This document shows positions 1 to 7,085 of a stretch of DNA of 21,003 nt, piece by piece. The translations under genes were made by a program, and so were the position numbers. Source of the stretch: JBGSON01 sp041739085 (GTDB lineage Bacteria > Patescibacteriota > Gracilibacteria > CAIRYL01); NCBI GenBank assembly GCA_041739085.1, contig JBGSON010000022.1:1-21003 (forward strand), read 5' to 3'. Position 1 is the first letter of the stretch; each line of letters opens with the position of its first letter. The notes under the pieces were generated by a model. The model searched no databases, was not told where the DNA came from, and saw only the letters and a program-made list of their open reading frames with translations.

Positions 1-1715
1 CGGAGGAGTCCGATATGGTCCTTCCCGATAATTCTGATCTTCACCACGTAATTCCCGGTGATCCCGATAGAGGAATATTTGAGGGAAAACGGGGAGAAAA
101 TGAGTTCGCTTTCCGGGAAAAGACTGAGAAGGACTCTCTTCGCCTCGAGCTGCCCCTTCCCGATCTTTGTGAAGAGATTGCGGAGTGAGGTCGCATAGAA
201 ATCGGAGAGCCTCTCTTTCAATTGCTTCTCCACTGCCGATATTTTCTGCCCGGTGAACCGGAGGAGGATCTTTTGGAAATACTTCTGCCCGAGCTCGAAC
301 GCTCTCTTTCCAGAGATCTGTTTTAAGTACTTCATGATCTCGTCCTTTGCTTTACTGCTCTTGATGCAGTCCAGCCAGAGGAGCTGCGGGTTCTGCTTGT
401 TGTCAAAAATGATCTCCACGATATCCCCGTCCCGGAGATTCGCCCCCCTCGAAAATGGCTTGTTATTGACATACGCCTTATGACAGTGATGTCCCATTTT
501 TCCGAGGACCGTGTAGGCATAATCGATCGCAGTGGAATCCTTTGGAAGAAATACAACATCTCCGTGCTTTGAGTAGACATGGATCCTCGATCTCAGAATG
601 TCTTTTTTTACGCCTTCAAAGAAACTCTTTTTATTGAACGCACGTTTCTGAAGCATGATGATCTCTTCGAGAATTTTGAGGAATGACCGGCCCTTTGCGG
701 AAAAGGAAAAAATCCCATGCTGGCACTGGTGAAACATCTCTTCTGAGAGAATATCAAAATTTCTGCACCTCCCGTCCGGAAGGAAGACGCTCGTATGAAA
801 TGCCTGATATCCGTTCTCTTTCGGCCGGGAGATATAGTCTTTCATCATATCAAAACGGGGCGGCCAGAGAGAGTGCACGACTTCAAGCGCCCGGTAGCAG
901 TCCGTGGTTGTCGGGACTATGATGAAGTACCCGATCGGAGGATCGATCTCGTTAAAATCAAGAGTGAGATTGTTCGTATCTTTATGGAATGAATATTTTC
1001 GGCGGTAGAATGTGTCCATTTTTGATTTTATTTTTTTGCTCATCAGTTCGCGGATGAGAATACTTTCAATATCTTTCGTGATCTTTGACTCCTCCTTGGT
1101 GTATTTTTCAAAGTAATCTGACGCTTTCAAAAATCCCTCCGGATCGATGATGGAAAAACAGATGTTTTCCAGTTCGAGCATCACTTTCCACATCCCGAGG
1201 AGATAGGCGAGCGGGACATAGACATCGAACGTCTCTTCCGCGACCTTCACCTGTTTCAGGGGGCTCAGTGCAGAAATAGTCCTCATATTGTGGAGCCGGT
1301 CGTAGATCTTGATGACGATCACCCGTACGTCTTTTGTCGAAGAAAGCACCATACGGTAAAAACTGTCGATCTGACGATCATCCCAGGATGACTGATATGC
1401 GATCTTCGCCAGTTTCGTCACTCCGTCCACAAGGCGGAAAATATTCATGCCAAATTCCTTCTTCACTTCCTCTTCCGAGATCGATGTATCCTCGATCGTG
1501 TCATGGAGGAGCGCGGCGATGATACTCTCTTCATCCGCACCGACTTCCGCAAGCATCTTCGCCACATTGAAGGGATGGATGAAATAGGGTTCACCGGATT
1601 TCCTCTTCTGGTTTTTGTGCGCCTTCTTCGAAAAATGATATGCCTTTTCTACCCGGGCAATATCGACATCATCTCTGCCGATGAGGAGTTTCTCTAATTT
1701 TCGAAATTCCATCAT
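1..1715 (-). CDS. Long RelA/SpoT homologue (RSH), C-terminus cut by window edge; hydrolase intact, synthetase degenerate
   Basis: About 571 residues are readable without a stop from ATG 1715 (ATG-ATG, so 1712 is equally possible) to the left edge. The N-terminal HD hydrolase (residues about 25-150) has all metal ligands: H47, H71-D72 in LLHDTIEDT with the catalytic E76-D77, and D139 in YDRLHNMRT. It should therefore degrade (p)ppGpp. The synthetase region (about 225-340) keeps RPKENGYQAFHT (298-308) and CYRALEVVHSLW. The usual YDLLAVR stretch reads IDPPIGYF, so the catalytic Asp is Pro, and the EIQIRT motif reads NFDILS, losing its Glu and Arg. A TGS domain follows at about 378-437 (HVYSKHGDVVFLPKDST), then a helical region, and a sequence resembling the start of an ACT domain is cut at the edge. 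The gene lies 49 nt downstream of a 380-codon gene on the same strand. An 8-bp inverted repeat sits just before the start. RSH identity is certain; hydrolase-only function is inference. Confidence 0.95.
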   Translation of the reverse strand, partial: MMEFRKLEKLLIGRDDVDIARVEKAYHFSKKAHKNQKRKSGEPYFIHPFNVAKMLAEVGADEESIIAALLHDTIEDTSISEEEVKKEFGMNIFRLVDGVTKLAKIAYQSSWDDRQIDSFYRMVLSSTKDVRVIVIKIYDRLHNMRTISALSPLKQVKVAEETFDVYVPLAYLLGMWKVMLELENICFSIIDPEGFLKASDYFEKYTKEESKITKDIESILIRELMSKKIKSKMDTFYRRKYSFHKDTNNLTLDFNEIDPPIGYFIIVPTTTDCYRALEVVHSLWPPRFDMMKDYISRPKENGYQAFHTSVFLPDGRCRNFDILSEEMFHQCQHGIFSFSAKGRSFLKILEEIIMLQKRAFNKKSFFEGVKKDILRSRIHVYSKHGDVVFLPKDSTAIDYAYTVLGKMGHHCHKAYVNNKPFSRGANLRDGDIVEIIFDNKQNPQLLWLDCIKSSKAKDEIMKYLKQISGKRAFELGQKYFQKILLRFTGQKISAVEKQLKERLSDFYATSLRNLFTKIGKGQLEAKRVLLSLFPESELIFSPFSLKYSSIGITGNYVVKIRIIGKDHIGLL

Positions 1716-1720
1716 GCATA

Positions 1721-1750
1721 TGAGATACGCTTATGGAAAAGAGTATCTCA
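1721..1750 (-). promoter_or_regulatory. 8-bp inverted repeat directly upstream of the RSH start codon
   Basis: TGAGATAC (1721-1728) and GTATCTCA (1743-1750) are perfect inverted copies with a 14-nt loop. In the minus-strand transcript the hairpin ends 5 nt before ATG 1715 and covers the place where a ribosome site would lie. There is no T-run after it, so it is a poor terminator. It could be a translation-control hairpin or a dimeric operator. Its role is not shown by sequence alone. Confidence 0.45.
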
Positions 1751-1764
1751 TCTTTAAAAATTTC

Positions 1765-2907
1765 TCAATCAAAGAGTCCCTCCCGGAATTTCTCAAAAAA
1801 TTTCTCAAGGATGTCCTTGAGCACGGCGATTTCATTCTTCCCGCCACTCATCAACCCGCAGGAGATGTCGCTAGCCGCGAGAGAAAGGATGACTTCTTGG
1901 GTGGAACTTTCAAAAATGGCGATGACTTCACGCGTGACATGGATCTCCGCGTTGGATTTCATGACTTCCCCTCTCTTCACTTCGTCTCCCCGCTGGATGA
2001 CAATCTTCCGAATGAGCCGATCCCGCTTTTCCAGATACGCGAGCTGGGTCGCGAGTTCCCCCATGGAATATCCGCCGGGGGAAAGAGCGACGCGGAGAAT
2101 CGGGGCAATGAATGGCTTTCTCGCATTCCTCTTCGACATGAGCGGAATATTCCCTTCCGCAAGGAGTTCCGGGGAAAGAAGAATAATACCCGTGTCTTCG
2201 CGATCCGATTCATCCCGAGGATCAGATGAGACACATTCCCACATGGTGATTCTGGGAACAGCAGGGATTCTTTTCCCGTTGATGGAGAACTCATTTCGAG
2301 GAGGACATAGCGGCCTCGATCTTTCTTCCTGCTCATCGTCGAGCTGCCAGACCACCCCATCGACTTCTTCTTCAAGGCTGCCATCACTTTCCGGGAAAAT
2401 GCTCTCGGAGTCCACGCATACTGGAATGCCCGAGATGTCGATCGGCTGGGTCTCTCCCTCCGGTGCTCTGCGACTCACCAGATGAGCATTGCAGAAGAAA
2501 TCATCGAGGTCTTCTGCTTCCCCCACATCTGCGATGCTGCTTGTCGCCGGATTCAATCTGAGGGAAAGCGCTTCGATTTCATTTCCGATTTGTACCATGA
2601 ACCCGGAGATTTCTTCGGCGGGAGGAGTGGCAAATAGCCGGGCATGGATGTCCCGAATATGGACTCTGAGTTCCATGAGAAGATTCCATCTCTCTTCGGC
2701 AGGCAATTGCGGAGCATGGTGTTCAGTAATACTCTGAATCGAGGAAGATATTTTCTGAAATTGACTCTGAATTTCGGGGTGACGCAGTCCAATGGCGTCC
2801 CTCAAAGCCTGTTCGACTCCTTTTCCCGTATTTCGGATCTCATTTTCTAATGCTTCTACGGAGTGTTTTTTCCCGACATGACGCAGGAGTCTCATTTCTT
2901 CTGTCAT
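1765..2907 (-). CDS. Hypothetical protein, 380 aa, upstream of the RSH gene
   Basis: I do not recognise a family. The open frame extends further upstream, but it would then run antisense through the guanine deaminase gene. ATG 2907 (MTEEMRLLRHVGKK) is the sensible start and lies in the divergent intergenic gap. Residues 1-120 are charged and probably helical (VEALENEIRNTGKG, IQSQFQKISSSIQSITEHH). Residues about 130-200 are acidic and possibly disordered. The C-terminal half mixes strands and helices and ends in amphipathic KDILEKFFEKFREG. No signal peptide, membrane segment or Cys cluster is visible, so it should be cytosolic. It is probably co-transcribed with the RSH gene 49 nt downstream, which makes a link to stress control possible but unproven. 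The -10-like TATCAT (2924-2919) is only 11 nt from the ATG, so the mRNA may be nearly leaderless. Confidence 0.7.
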   Translation of the reverse strand: MTEEMRLLRHVGKKHSVEALENEIRNTGKGVEQALRDAIGLRHPEIQSQFQKISSSIQSITEHHAPQLPAEERWNLLMELRVHIRDIHARLFATPPAEEISGFMVQIGNEIEALSLRLNPATSSIADVGEAEDLDDFFCNAHLVSRRAPEGETQPIDISGIPVCVDSESIFPESDGSLEEEVDGVVWQLDDEQEERSRPLCPPRNEFSINGKRIPAVPRITMWECVSSDPRDESDREDTGIILLSPELLAEGNIPLMSKRNARKPFIAPILRVALSPGGYSMGELATQLAYLEKRDRLIRKIVIQRGDEVKRGEVMKSNAEIHVTREVIAIFESSTQEVILSLAASDISCGLMSGGKNEIAVLKDILEKFFEKFREGLFD

Positions 2908-2914
2908 AGGCCTA

Positions 2915-2924
2915 TGGTATGATA
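2915..2924. promoter_or_regulatory. Shared, symmetric -10 element between divergent genes
   Basis: The plus strand reads TGGTATGATA here, an extended -10 (TGnTATGAT) lying 41 nt before ATG 2965. The minus strand reads TATCATACC, a -10-like hexamer (2924-2919) 11 nt before ATG 2907. The TATGATA core is nearly symmetric, so one site could fire in both directions. No convincing -35 is visible on either side. Confidence 0.45.
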
Positions 2925-2964
2925 GAGAGTGTTTTTCCTCCTCAAATGAGGGAGTCCATGGTAC

Positions 2965-3486
2965 ATGAATTCTTTTTATTGTCAATTTTCTATGACAGAC
3001 AAAATGGAAAATACATCTCAGCAGGAGTTCTTTATGCGTATCGCTATTCAGGTCTCTGAGGAAAAAATGCTCTCCGGAAAAGGCGGCCCATTCGGCGCGA
3101 TCGTTGTGAAGAATGGACGGATTATTGCAAAGGGATGGAACGAAGTGACGAGCCGGAACGATCCCACTGCCCATGCCGAAGTGCAGGCAATACGAAAGGC
3201 CTGCAAAAAGCTCGGATCGTTCGATCTCAGCGGATGCGAGCTCTACACGAGCACGGAGCCGTGCCCGATGTGCCTCGGAGCTATCTACTGGGCGCGTCCC
3301 ACGCGAGTGTATTACGGGAATACGAGGAAAGACGCGGCCGCCATCGGATTCGACGATGACTTTATCTACCGCGAGATCCCCCTCCCTGCGGTGAAACGAA
3401 AAATTCCTTTTGTGAACCTTCTCCGGCAAGAGGCACTCGTCGCATTTCGAAGATGGGAGACAAAGAAAGATAAGATCCGGTACTAA
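2965..3486 (+). CDS. guaD: Guanine deaminase / CMP-dCMP-type zinc nucleoside deaminase
   Basis: Predicted to deaminate guanine to xanthine in purine salvage, in the cytosol. The zinc site is present: H70-A-E72 (DPTAHAEVQAIRKAC) and P99-C100-PM-C103 (TEPCPMCLGAIYWARP). The stretch after it, with GFDDDFIYREI and a long C-terminal tail ending KKDKIRY, fits Bacillus-type GuaD better than the tRNA deaminase TadA. That choice rests on remembered family sequence. Start is uncertain. ATG 2965 has GAGGGAG about 10 nt upstream. ATG 3004 gives the length closest to GuaD. ATG 3034 has the best ribosome site (AGGAG, 6 nt spacing) but would trim the first helix. The gene is monocistronic and closed by the inverted repeat at 3494-3548. 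Confidence 0.88.
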   Translation: MNSFYCQFSMTDKMENTSQQEFFMRIAIQVSEEKMLSGKGGPFGAIVVKNGRIIAKGWNEVTSRNDPTAHAEVQAIRKACKKLGSFDLSGCELYTSTEPCPMCLGAIYWARPTRVYYGNTRKDAAAIGFDDDFIYREIPLPAVKRKIPFVNLLRQEALVAFRRWETKKDKIRY

Positions 3487-3493
3487 ATGAATT

Positions 3494-3548
3494 AACCTTC
3501 CTCTGGGGAGACGGAGTCTGACCGTCTCCTCTCAGATTATGGAAGGTT
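3494..3548. terminator. Nested inverted repeat between convergent genes, probable bidirectional terminator
   Basis: Three arms are nested: AACCTTCC (3494-3501) with GGAAGGTT (3541-3548), TCTG (3502-3505) with CAGA (3533-3536), and GGAGACGG (3507-3514) with CCGTCTCC (3522-3529) around a 7-nt loop. It sits between guaD and the convergent vWA lipoprotein gene. The T-run is weak, so it is not a textbook intrinsic terminator. Transcript-end protection is an alternative role. Confidence 0.6.
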
Positions 3549-3593
3549 TCCCCTTATCCTAATTCGTGATTCGGCGTTTTGTGAATAAAATAT

Positions 3594-5306
3594 TTATTCA
3601 ATCTGGGAGAGCTCGTCTCCGATGAGTTTCACAACGAGAGAGTCGAGTGCGGAAACAGAATAGTCCTGTTCATCGACATGGTATTCCGTTCCTCCTCCCG
3701 CATCCGTGATGAAGACATATTTCGCATTCGTGATGAGCGCTATCTGGCGGAACATATACTCCCCTTCCGTGTTATCAAGACCGCTGGACGCTATGGGGAA
3801 TATTTTCACTCCGAGCTCCTGAGCCCTGAGCATCGCCGTCCGATAGTCGTATTGTTCGCCATAATCCATGTGCGGAGGAGCGTCAGCGATGAGGAACGCC
3901 ATCCGGACCGTGTTCTTCGACGTGCTCCATGAGAGATTTTCAAGCGTATCCGCAAGCGCTGTGTTCACGTCCTCCGGATAATCCCCTCCTCCGCTCGCGA
4001 TCACATCGTTGAGAACGGTCTGAAACTCATCGAGATTATCGGTAAAATCATAAATGCGCGTGAGGTACTCATCTCCCCGGTCACGGTAAATAACGAGTCC
4101 GAACCGGATTTTCGGCTGGACTTGAAGAGAACTCACATTGTCGGAAATGCTCTTGATCGTCATTTTTAACGTGTTGATCTGATCGGACATGGAGCCTGTC
4201 GTATCGAGAGTGAACACCAGGTCGAGGATGAGTCCGTCTGCATTCGACAAGGACTGATCAAGAGAAATGTTCCATTCGTTATCGGAAGAGGAAAAATCAG
4301 ATGTTTCCCCGTCCACATACACGGTGAATGATGAAGGTTTTTCAAATTGCCTGTCGTGGATGCAGGATGATTCGCAGGCCTGGATGTCATCGAAATAGTA
4401 GGGATCCGTACATGCGGTCATCCGTTCCTTTATACAGCGGTTGATCCCGGAATCGTAGTAATATCCGTCAAATTCAAGGTCGCAGCTTGGCCGGGGAGGA
4501 ACCGGTTCCGGCGGCATAATGCACCGCGCGTCTCCTTCTCCGTACGAACACGGTTCATACATGATGATCGGTTCGTCGTTCCAATAATCGACCAGTCTCT
4601 TTCCTCTGCATGCATCACCTCCGGGATTCGCTGCGGTGACGAGATAGACGGAAGGATAGAAATACGTTTTCCCGTCCACATCCGTTTTTAGAAGATACTC
4701 GTTTCCGATGTTGTCGACGATCCGAAGGGATTTCCCGAGAACACCGTTTCCTTCGGCATCATTCACCTGAAGGATGAATCGTTGCGAAAGGTCGATGTCA
4801 TATCCGCTCCCCTGTACCGCACTCTGAAAATAATTCTCGTACTCATCGAATTTTTCATTGTCATCGATTTCTCCTCCTTTGAGATCGATGACTCCCTGAT
4901 CCGGCACTCCGTTCCTCTCGTACCGAGATCCTTCTCCGGGATACGGTGAGGGGATTATTCCCTTATCATCGTAAAAATCCGCGGAAGGCGCGGTCTCACC
5001 CGTCATCGCGATCCCTCCGGAATAATCTCCGTCTGATTTTGCCCCCATCATCCCATACTCATATTCGCCTTTCTCCTTTCCTCTCTCGTCAAGAGATGTC
5101 CGCTCAAGAAATGCTCCATTATCCTGGAGATCGATATCTGAGATCTCCTCCGCTCCGAATCTTTTGAGGACCGGCGAATGAGACAGCGCTATCGCATCCG
5201 AGTCTCCATCTGAGTCCCTTTGCGCGGGAAAGAGTGGATCATCACATCCGGTGAGGATCATGAGGAGGATCAGGCTGATGCCTCCGACCGATTTTTTAGC
5301 GTTCAT
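3594..5306 (-). CDS. Surface lipoprotein with Cys-rich region and von Willebrand A domain, 570 aa
   Basis: The start at ATG 5306 gives a classical lipoprotein signal (MNAKKSVGG, hydrophobic core, lipobox LTGC with Cys21). The longer upstream frame is rejected because it would bury this signal. Residues 22-160 are acidic and Gly-rich, a likely disordered stalk. Residues about 172-228 (FILQVNDAEGNGVLGKSLRI) look like a beta-sandwich of the carboxypeptidase-regulatory type. Residues 233-315 carry eight cysteines. The vWA domain (about 358-570) has a MIDAS motif D368-TTG-S372, GGGDYPED (439-446) and IADAPPH (473-479), as in hemicentin/alpha-kinase-type vWA domains, so it should bind a divalent cation and a protein ligand. 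Probably an outward-facing adhesion or envelope protein; the ligand is unknown. No Shine-Dalgarno is seen. It is monocistronic and divergent from the ZIP gene. Confidence 0.85.
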   Translation of the reverse strand: MNAKKSVGGISLILLMILTGCDDPLFPAQRDSDGDSDAIALSHSPVLKRFGAEEISDIDLQDNGAFLERTSLDERGKEKGEYEYGMMGAKSDGDYSGGIAMTGETAPSADFYDDKGIIPSPYPGEGSRYERNGVPDQGVIDLKGGEIDDNEKFDEYENYFQSAVQGSGYDIDLSQRFILQVNDAEGNGVLGKSLRIVDNIGNEYLLKTDVDGKTYFYPSVYLVTAANPGGDACRGKRLVDYWNDEPIIMYEPCSYGEGDARCIMPPEPVPPRPSCDLEFDGYYYDSGINRCIKERMTACTDPYYFDDIQACESSCIHDRQFEKPSSFTVYVDGETSDFSSSDNEWNISLDQSLSNADGLILDLVFTLDTTGSMSDQINTLKMTIKSISDNVSSLQVQPKIRFGLVIYRDRGDEYLTRIYDFTDNLDEFQTVLNDVIASGGGDYPEDVNTALADTLENLSWSTSKNTVRMAFLIADAPPHMDYGEQYDYRTAMLRAQELGVKIFPIASSGLDNTEGEYMFRQIALITNAKYVFITDAGGGTEYHVDEQDYSVSALDSLVVKLIGDELSQIE

Positions 5307-5425
5307 ATGATGGATGATAAGAAAATAAATATTTTTTCGATAATAAAAACGCAGGACGGGAAAAAAAGTTTCAGAGAGCTCGAAAAAAATCAGTTCCCAT
5401 TTTTTTCTTTTTTTCATTTTTCGGA

Positions 5426-5431
5426 TATGAT
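5426..5431 (+). promoter_or_regulatory. Possible -10 element for the ZIP gene
   Basis: TATGAT lies 31 nt before ATG 5463. If real, it overlaps the alternative in-frame ATGs at 5427 and 5430 and so favours 5463 as the true start. The upstream sequence is a T-rich tract without a clear -35. Confidence 0.3.
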
Positions 5432-5462
5432 GCATCTCGTCTCATTCCAAGAAGTCACTCCT

Positions 5463-6206
5463 ATGCTTTTCATCGCTCTCTTCAGCGCCTTCATCGTCAG
5501 TCTTCTCTCGTTCTCGGGGATACTCTTTCTCGTTCTCAATCCGTCTTCCCTCCGGAGGATCATTCCTCTCCTCGTGGCTTTTTCTGCGGGAGCGATGCTG
5601 GGAGGAGCGCTCTTTCACCTCCTCCCGGAAGCCATCCCTCATTTCCCGGAAGGAAGCATTGTGCCGTTTCTCCTCGTTTTTTGCGGATTCGCCCTCTTCT
5701 TCATCCTCGAAAGATTCGTGTTCTGGCACCACTGCCATGAAACAGGAGATTGTGATGTCCATCCGTTTGGATACATGAACATTGTTGGAGATGGGATCCA
5801 TAATTTCATTGATGGAACAATCCTCGCGGCATCGTTCATGGTCGGGACCGAAGTCGGGTTTGCCGCGACCATTGCTATTATTTCCCATGAAATCCCGCAG
5901 GAGATCGGAGACTTCGGAGTTCTCCTCCATGCAGGGATAAAAGCGAAGAAAGCCCTTTTCTTAAACTTTCTCTCCGCCCTGGCGTCCATCCTCGGAGTCC
6001 TCGTGGGATGGTTTTTCCTCATCCGCAATGAGGCGGTCGGAGCCCACCTTCTCGCGTTCGCCGCCGGAGGATTCCTCTATATATCAGCGAGCGACCTTGT
6101 TCCCGAACTCCATAAAGAAAAAGATCTGAAGAAATCAGCGGTATCATTCCTCCTCCTCCTCGGCGGTATCCTCCTCATGATCGTTACAAAAGTTCTCTTT
6201 GAATGA
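5463..6206 (+). CDS. ZIP-family divalent metal transporter
   Basis: Inner-membrane permease for Zn2+ or a related metal, about 247 residues with roughly eight membrane helices. The two metal-binding helices are clear: HNFIDGTILAA (H113, N114, D117) and SHEIPQEIGDFGVLLHAG (H142, E143, E147), the signature of the ZIP/ZupT-type core. The loop before them carries HHCHETGDCDVH (89-100), a typical His/Cys-rich metal-sensing loop. I chose ATG 5463 (MLFIALFSAF) because family members begin directly with the first helix and AAGAAG lies just upstream. ATG 5427 or 5430 would add about 12 residues. The stop overlaps the thpR start as ATGA, so the two are translationally coupled. Substrate metal cannot be told from sequence. 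Confidence 0.9.
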   Translation: MLFIALFSAFIVSLLSFSGILFLVLNPSSLRRIIPLLVAFSAGAMLGGALFHLLPEAIPHFPEGSIVPFLLVFCGFALFFILERFVFWHHCHETGDCDVHPFGYMNIVGDGIHNFIDGTILAASFMVGTEVGFAATIAIISHEIPQEIGDFGVLLHAGIKAKKALFLNFLSALASILGVLVGWFFLIRNEAVGAHLLAFAAGGFLYISASDLVPELHKEKDLKKSAVSFLLLLGGILLMIVTKVLFE

Positions 6207-6772
6207 AGACATCATCTCCCTTCTCCCTCTTTGATGTTGATATGTCTCACCGGATCTTCGTCGGACTCCATATCTCAGAATCTACAGGGAAAGAAGTGAT
6301 GAAATGGTCTGAACAATGGAAAAGATCGATCCCCGCCCGCTGGATCCCCGCACATAATCTCCATATCACGCTTCTTCCCCCCTGGGAGGAGGATGATATT
6401 GATGGAGTGAAGGAGAAACTGAAAACTATCGGGAAAGACATCGGACTGCTTCAACTCGAATTTCATTCGGTACTCTATGGGCCGGATCCGAGAAAACCGC
6501 GTCTCATATGGGCAGAAGGGAAGACTCCGGAAAAATTATTAGTGCTGAAAAAGCAGATCGAGAGATCTTTCCCAAACGCCGCCGAGCATCGTCCGTTCCT
6601 CCTTCATCTCACCATCGCCCGATTTCATGAGAACGATTTCCGTTCATTCCCTGTAAAAATGCTTCATGAACTTATAGCGTGGAAAGACCACTTCACTTCC
6701 TTCACACTCTTTGAATCCCATCTCCTCAGAAGTGGCGCTCAGTATGAAGTGCTCGGGAACTATCCTCTGTAA
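6203..6772 (+). CDS. thpR: RNA 2',3'-cyclic phosphodiesterase (2H / LigT family)
   Basis: A 2H phosphoesterase that opens RNA 2',3'-cyclic phosphates, with the reversible 2'-5' RNA ligase activity known for LigT. Both catalytic tetrads are present: H54-ITL (HNLHITLLPPW) and H135-LTIAR, in a protein of about 189 residues, normal for the family. Most family members start at a motif like MSHRIFVGL, which here is residue 14 (ATG 6242). The ATGA overlap with the ZIP stop argues for 6203, so the first 13 residues are uncertain. It is the second gene of a two-gene unit. The biological substrate is unknown, as in most bacteria. Confidence 0.9.
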   Translation: MKTSSPFSLFDVDMSHRIFVGLHISESTGKEVMKWSEQWKRSIPARWIPAHNLHITLLPPWEEDDIDGVKEKLKTIGKDIGLLQLEFHSVLYGPDPRKPRLIWAEGKTPEKLLVLKKQIERSFPNAAEHRPFLLHLTIARFHENDFRSFPVKMLHELIAWKDHFTSFTLFESHLLRSGAQYEVLGNYPL

Positions 6773-6781
6773 GCATATGAA

Positions 6782-6994
6782 ATGAAAATTGCCTTCCGGA
6801 CATTGGGATGCAAAATGAACTGGCTGGAGTCATCAAAACTCCTCTCGAGCTTTCCAGAAGCGGGGCACCACACTATAAGAAATCCGGGAGAGGACAGAAA
6901 TGGATGTACATCAAACTCCATCCGAGTTTCAGCAGGAAAAGGAAATATCGGAAATATCGTTCCCATCTGTCTCACGATGAAAAATATGCAGTGA
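6782..6994 (+). pseudogene. 5' remnant of a MiaB/MtaB-type tRNA methylthiotransferase gene
   Basis: The first 24 codons (MKIAFRTLGCKMNWLESSKL...) match the start of radical-SAM methylthiotransferases, where TLGCKxN carries the first Cys of the auxiliary [4Fe-4S] cluster. EAGH, typical of the next helix, follows a little later. After about residue 30 the similarity fades and the frame stops at TGA 6994. The radical-SAM core (CxxxCxxC), the second and third cluster cysteines and the TRAM domain are all missing. About 90 nt further on, corA begins. This is best read as the decayed front end of a roughly 1.3 kb gene that lost its body by deletion. A genuine 70-residue peptide is less likely. The segment fills most of the 313 nt between thpR and corA. 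Confidence 0.5.
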
Positions 6995-7085
6995 ATGGAA
7001 TATATTCCTGTAAAAGTACTCTCGATTTTTCCAAAAAAAACATATAGAGTGTATGCGAAAACATTGGACACTCAGAGGGAAAGCC

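Noticed and set aside
2908..3429. 174-residue N-terminal extension of the 380-aa protein, antisense to guaD
   Set aside because: The plus-strand deaminase is unmistakable and its third-position pattern keeps the opposite frame open. A promoter-like element lies in the gap.
5442..5930. Minus-strand 162-codon frame opposite the ZIP gene
   Set aside because: Composition is Glu/Arg/Lys-rich as expected for the reverse of a membrane-protein gene. No start context or family was seen.
6782..7047. UGA recoding (genetic code 25) to extend the methylthiotransferase fragment
   Set aside because: TGA ends clear full-length genes (ZIP, ispDF, corA, CGS-like), so it is a stop here.
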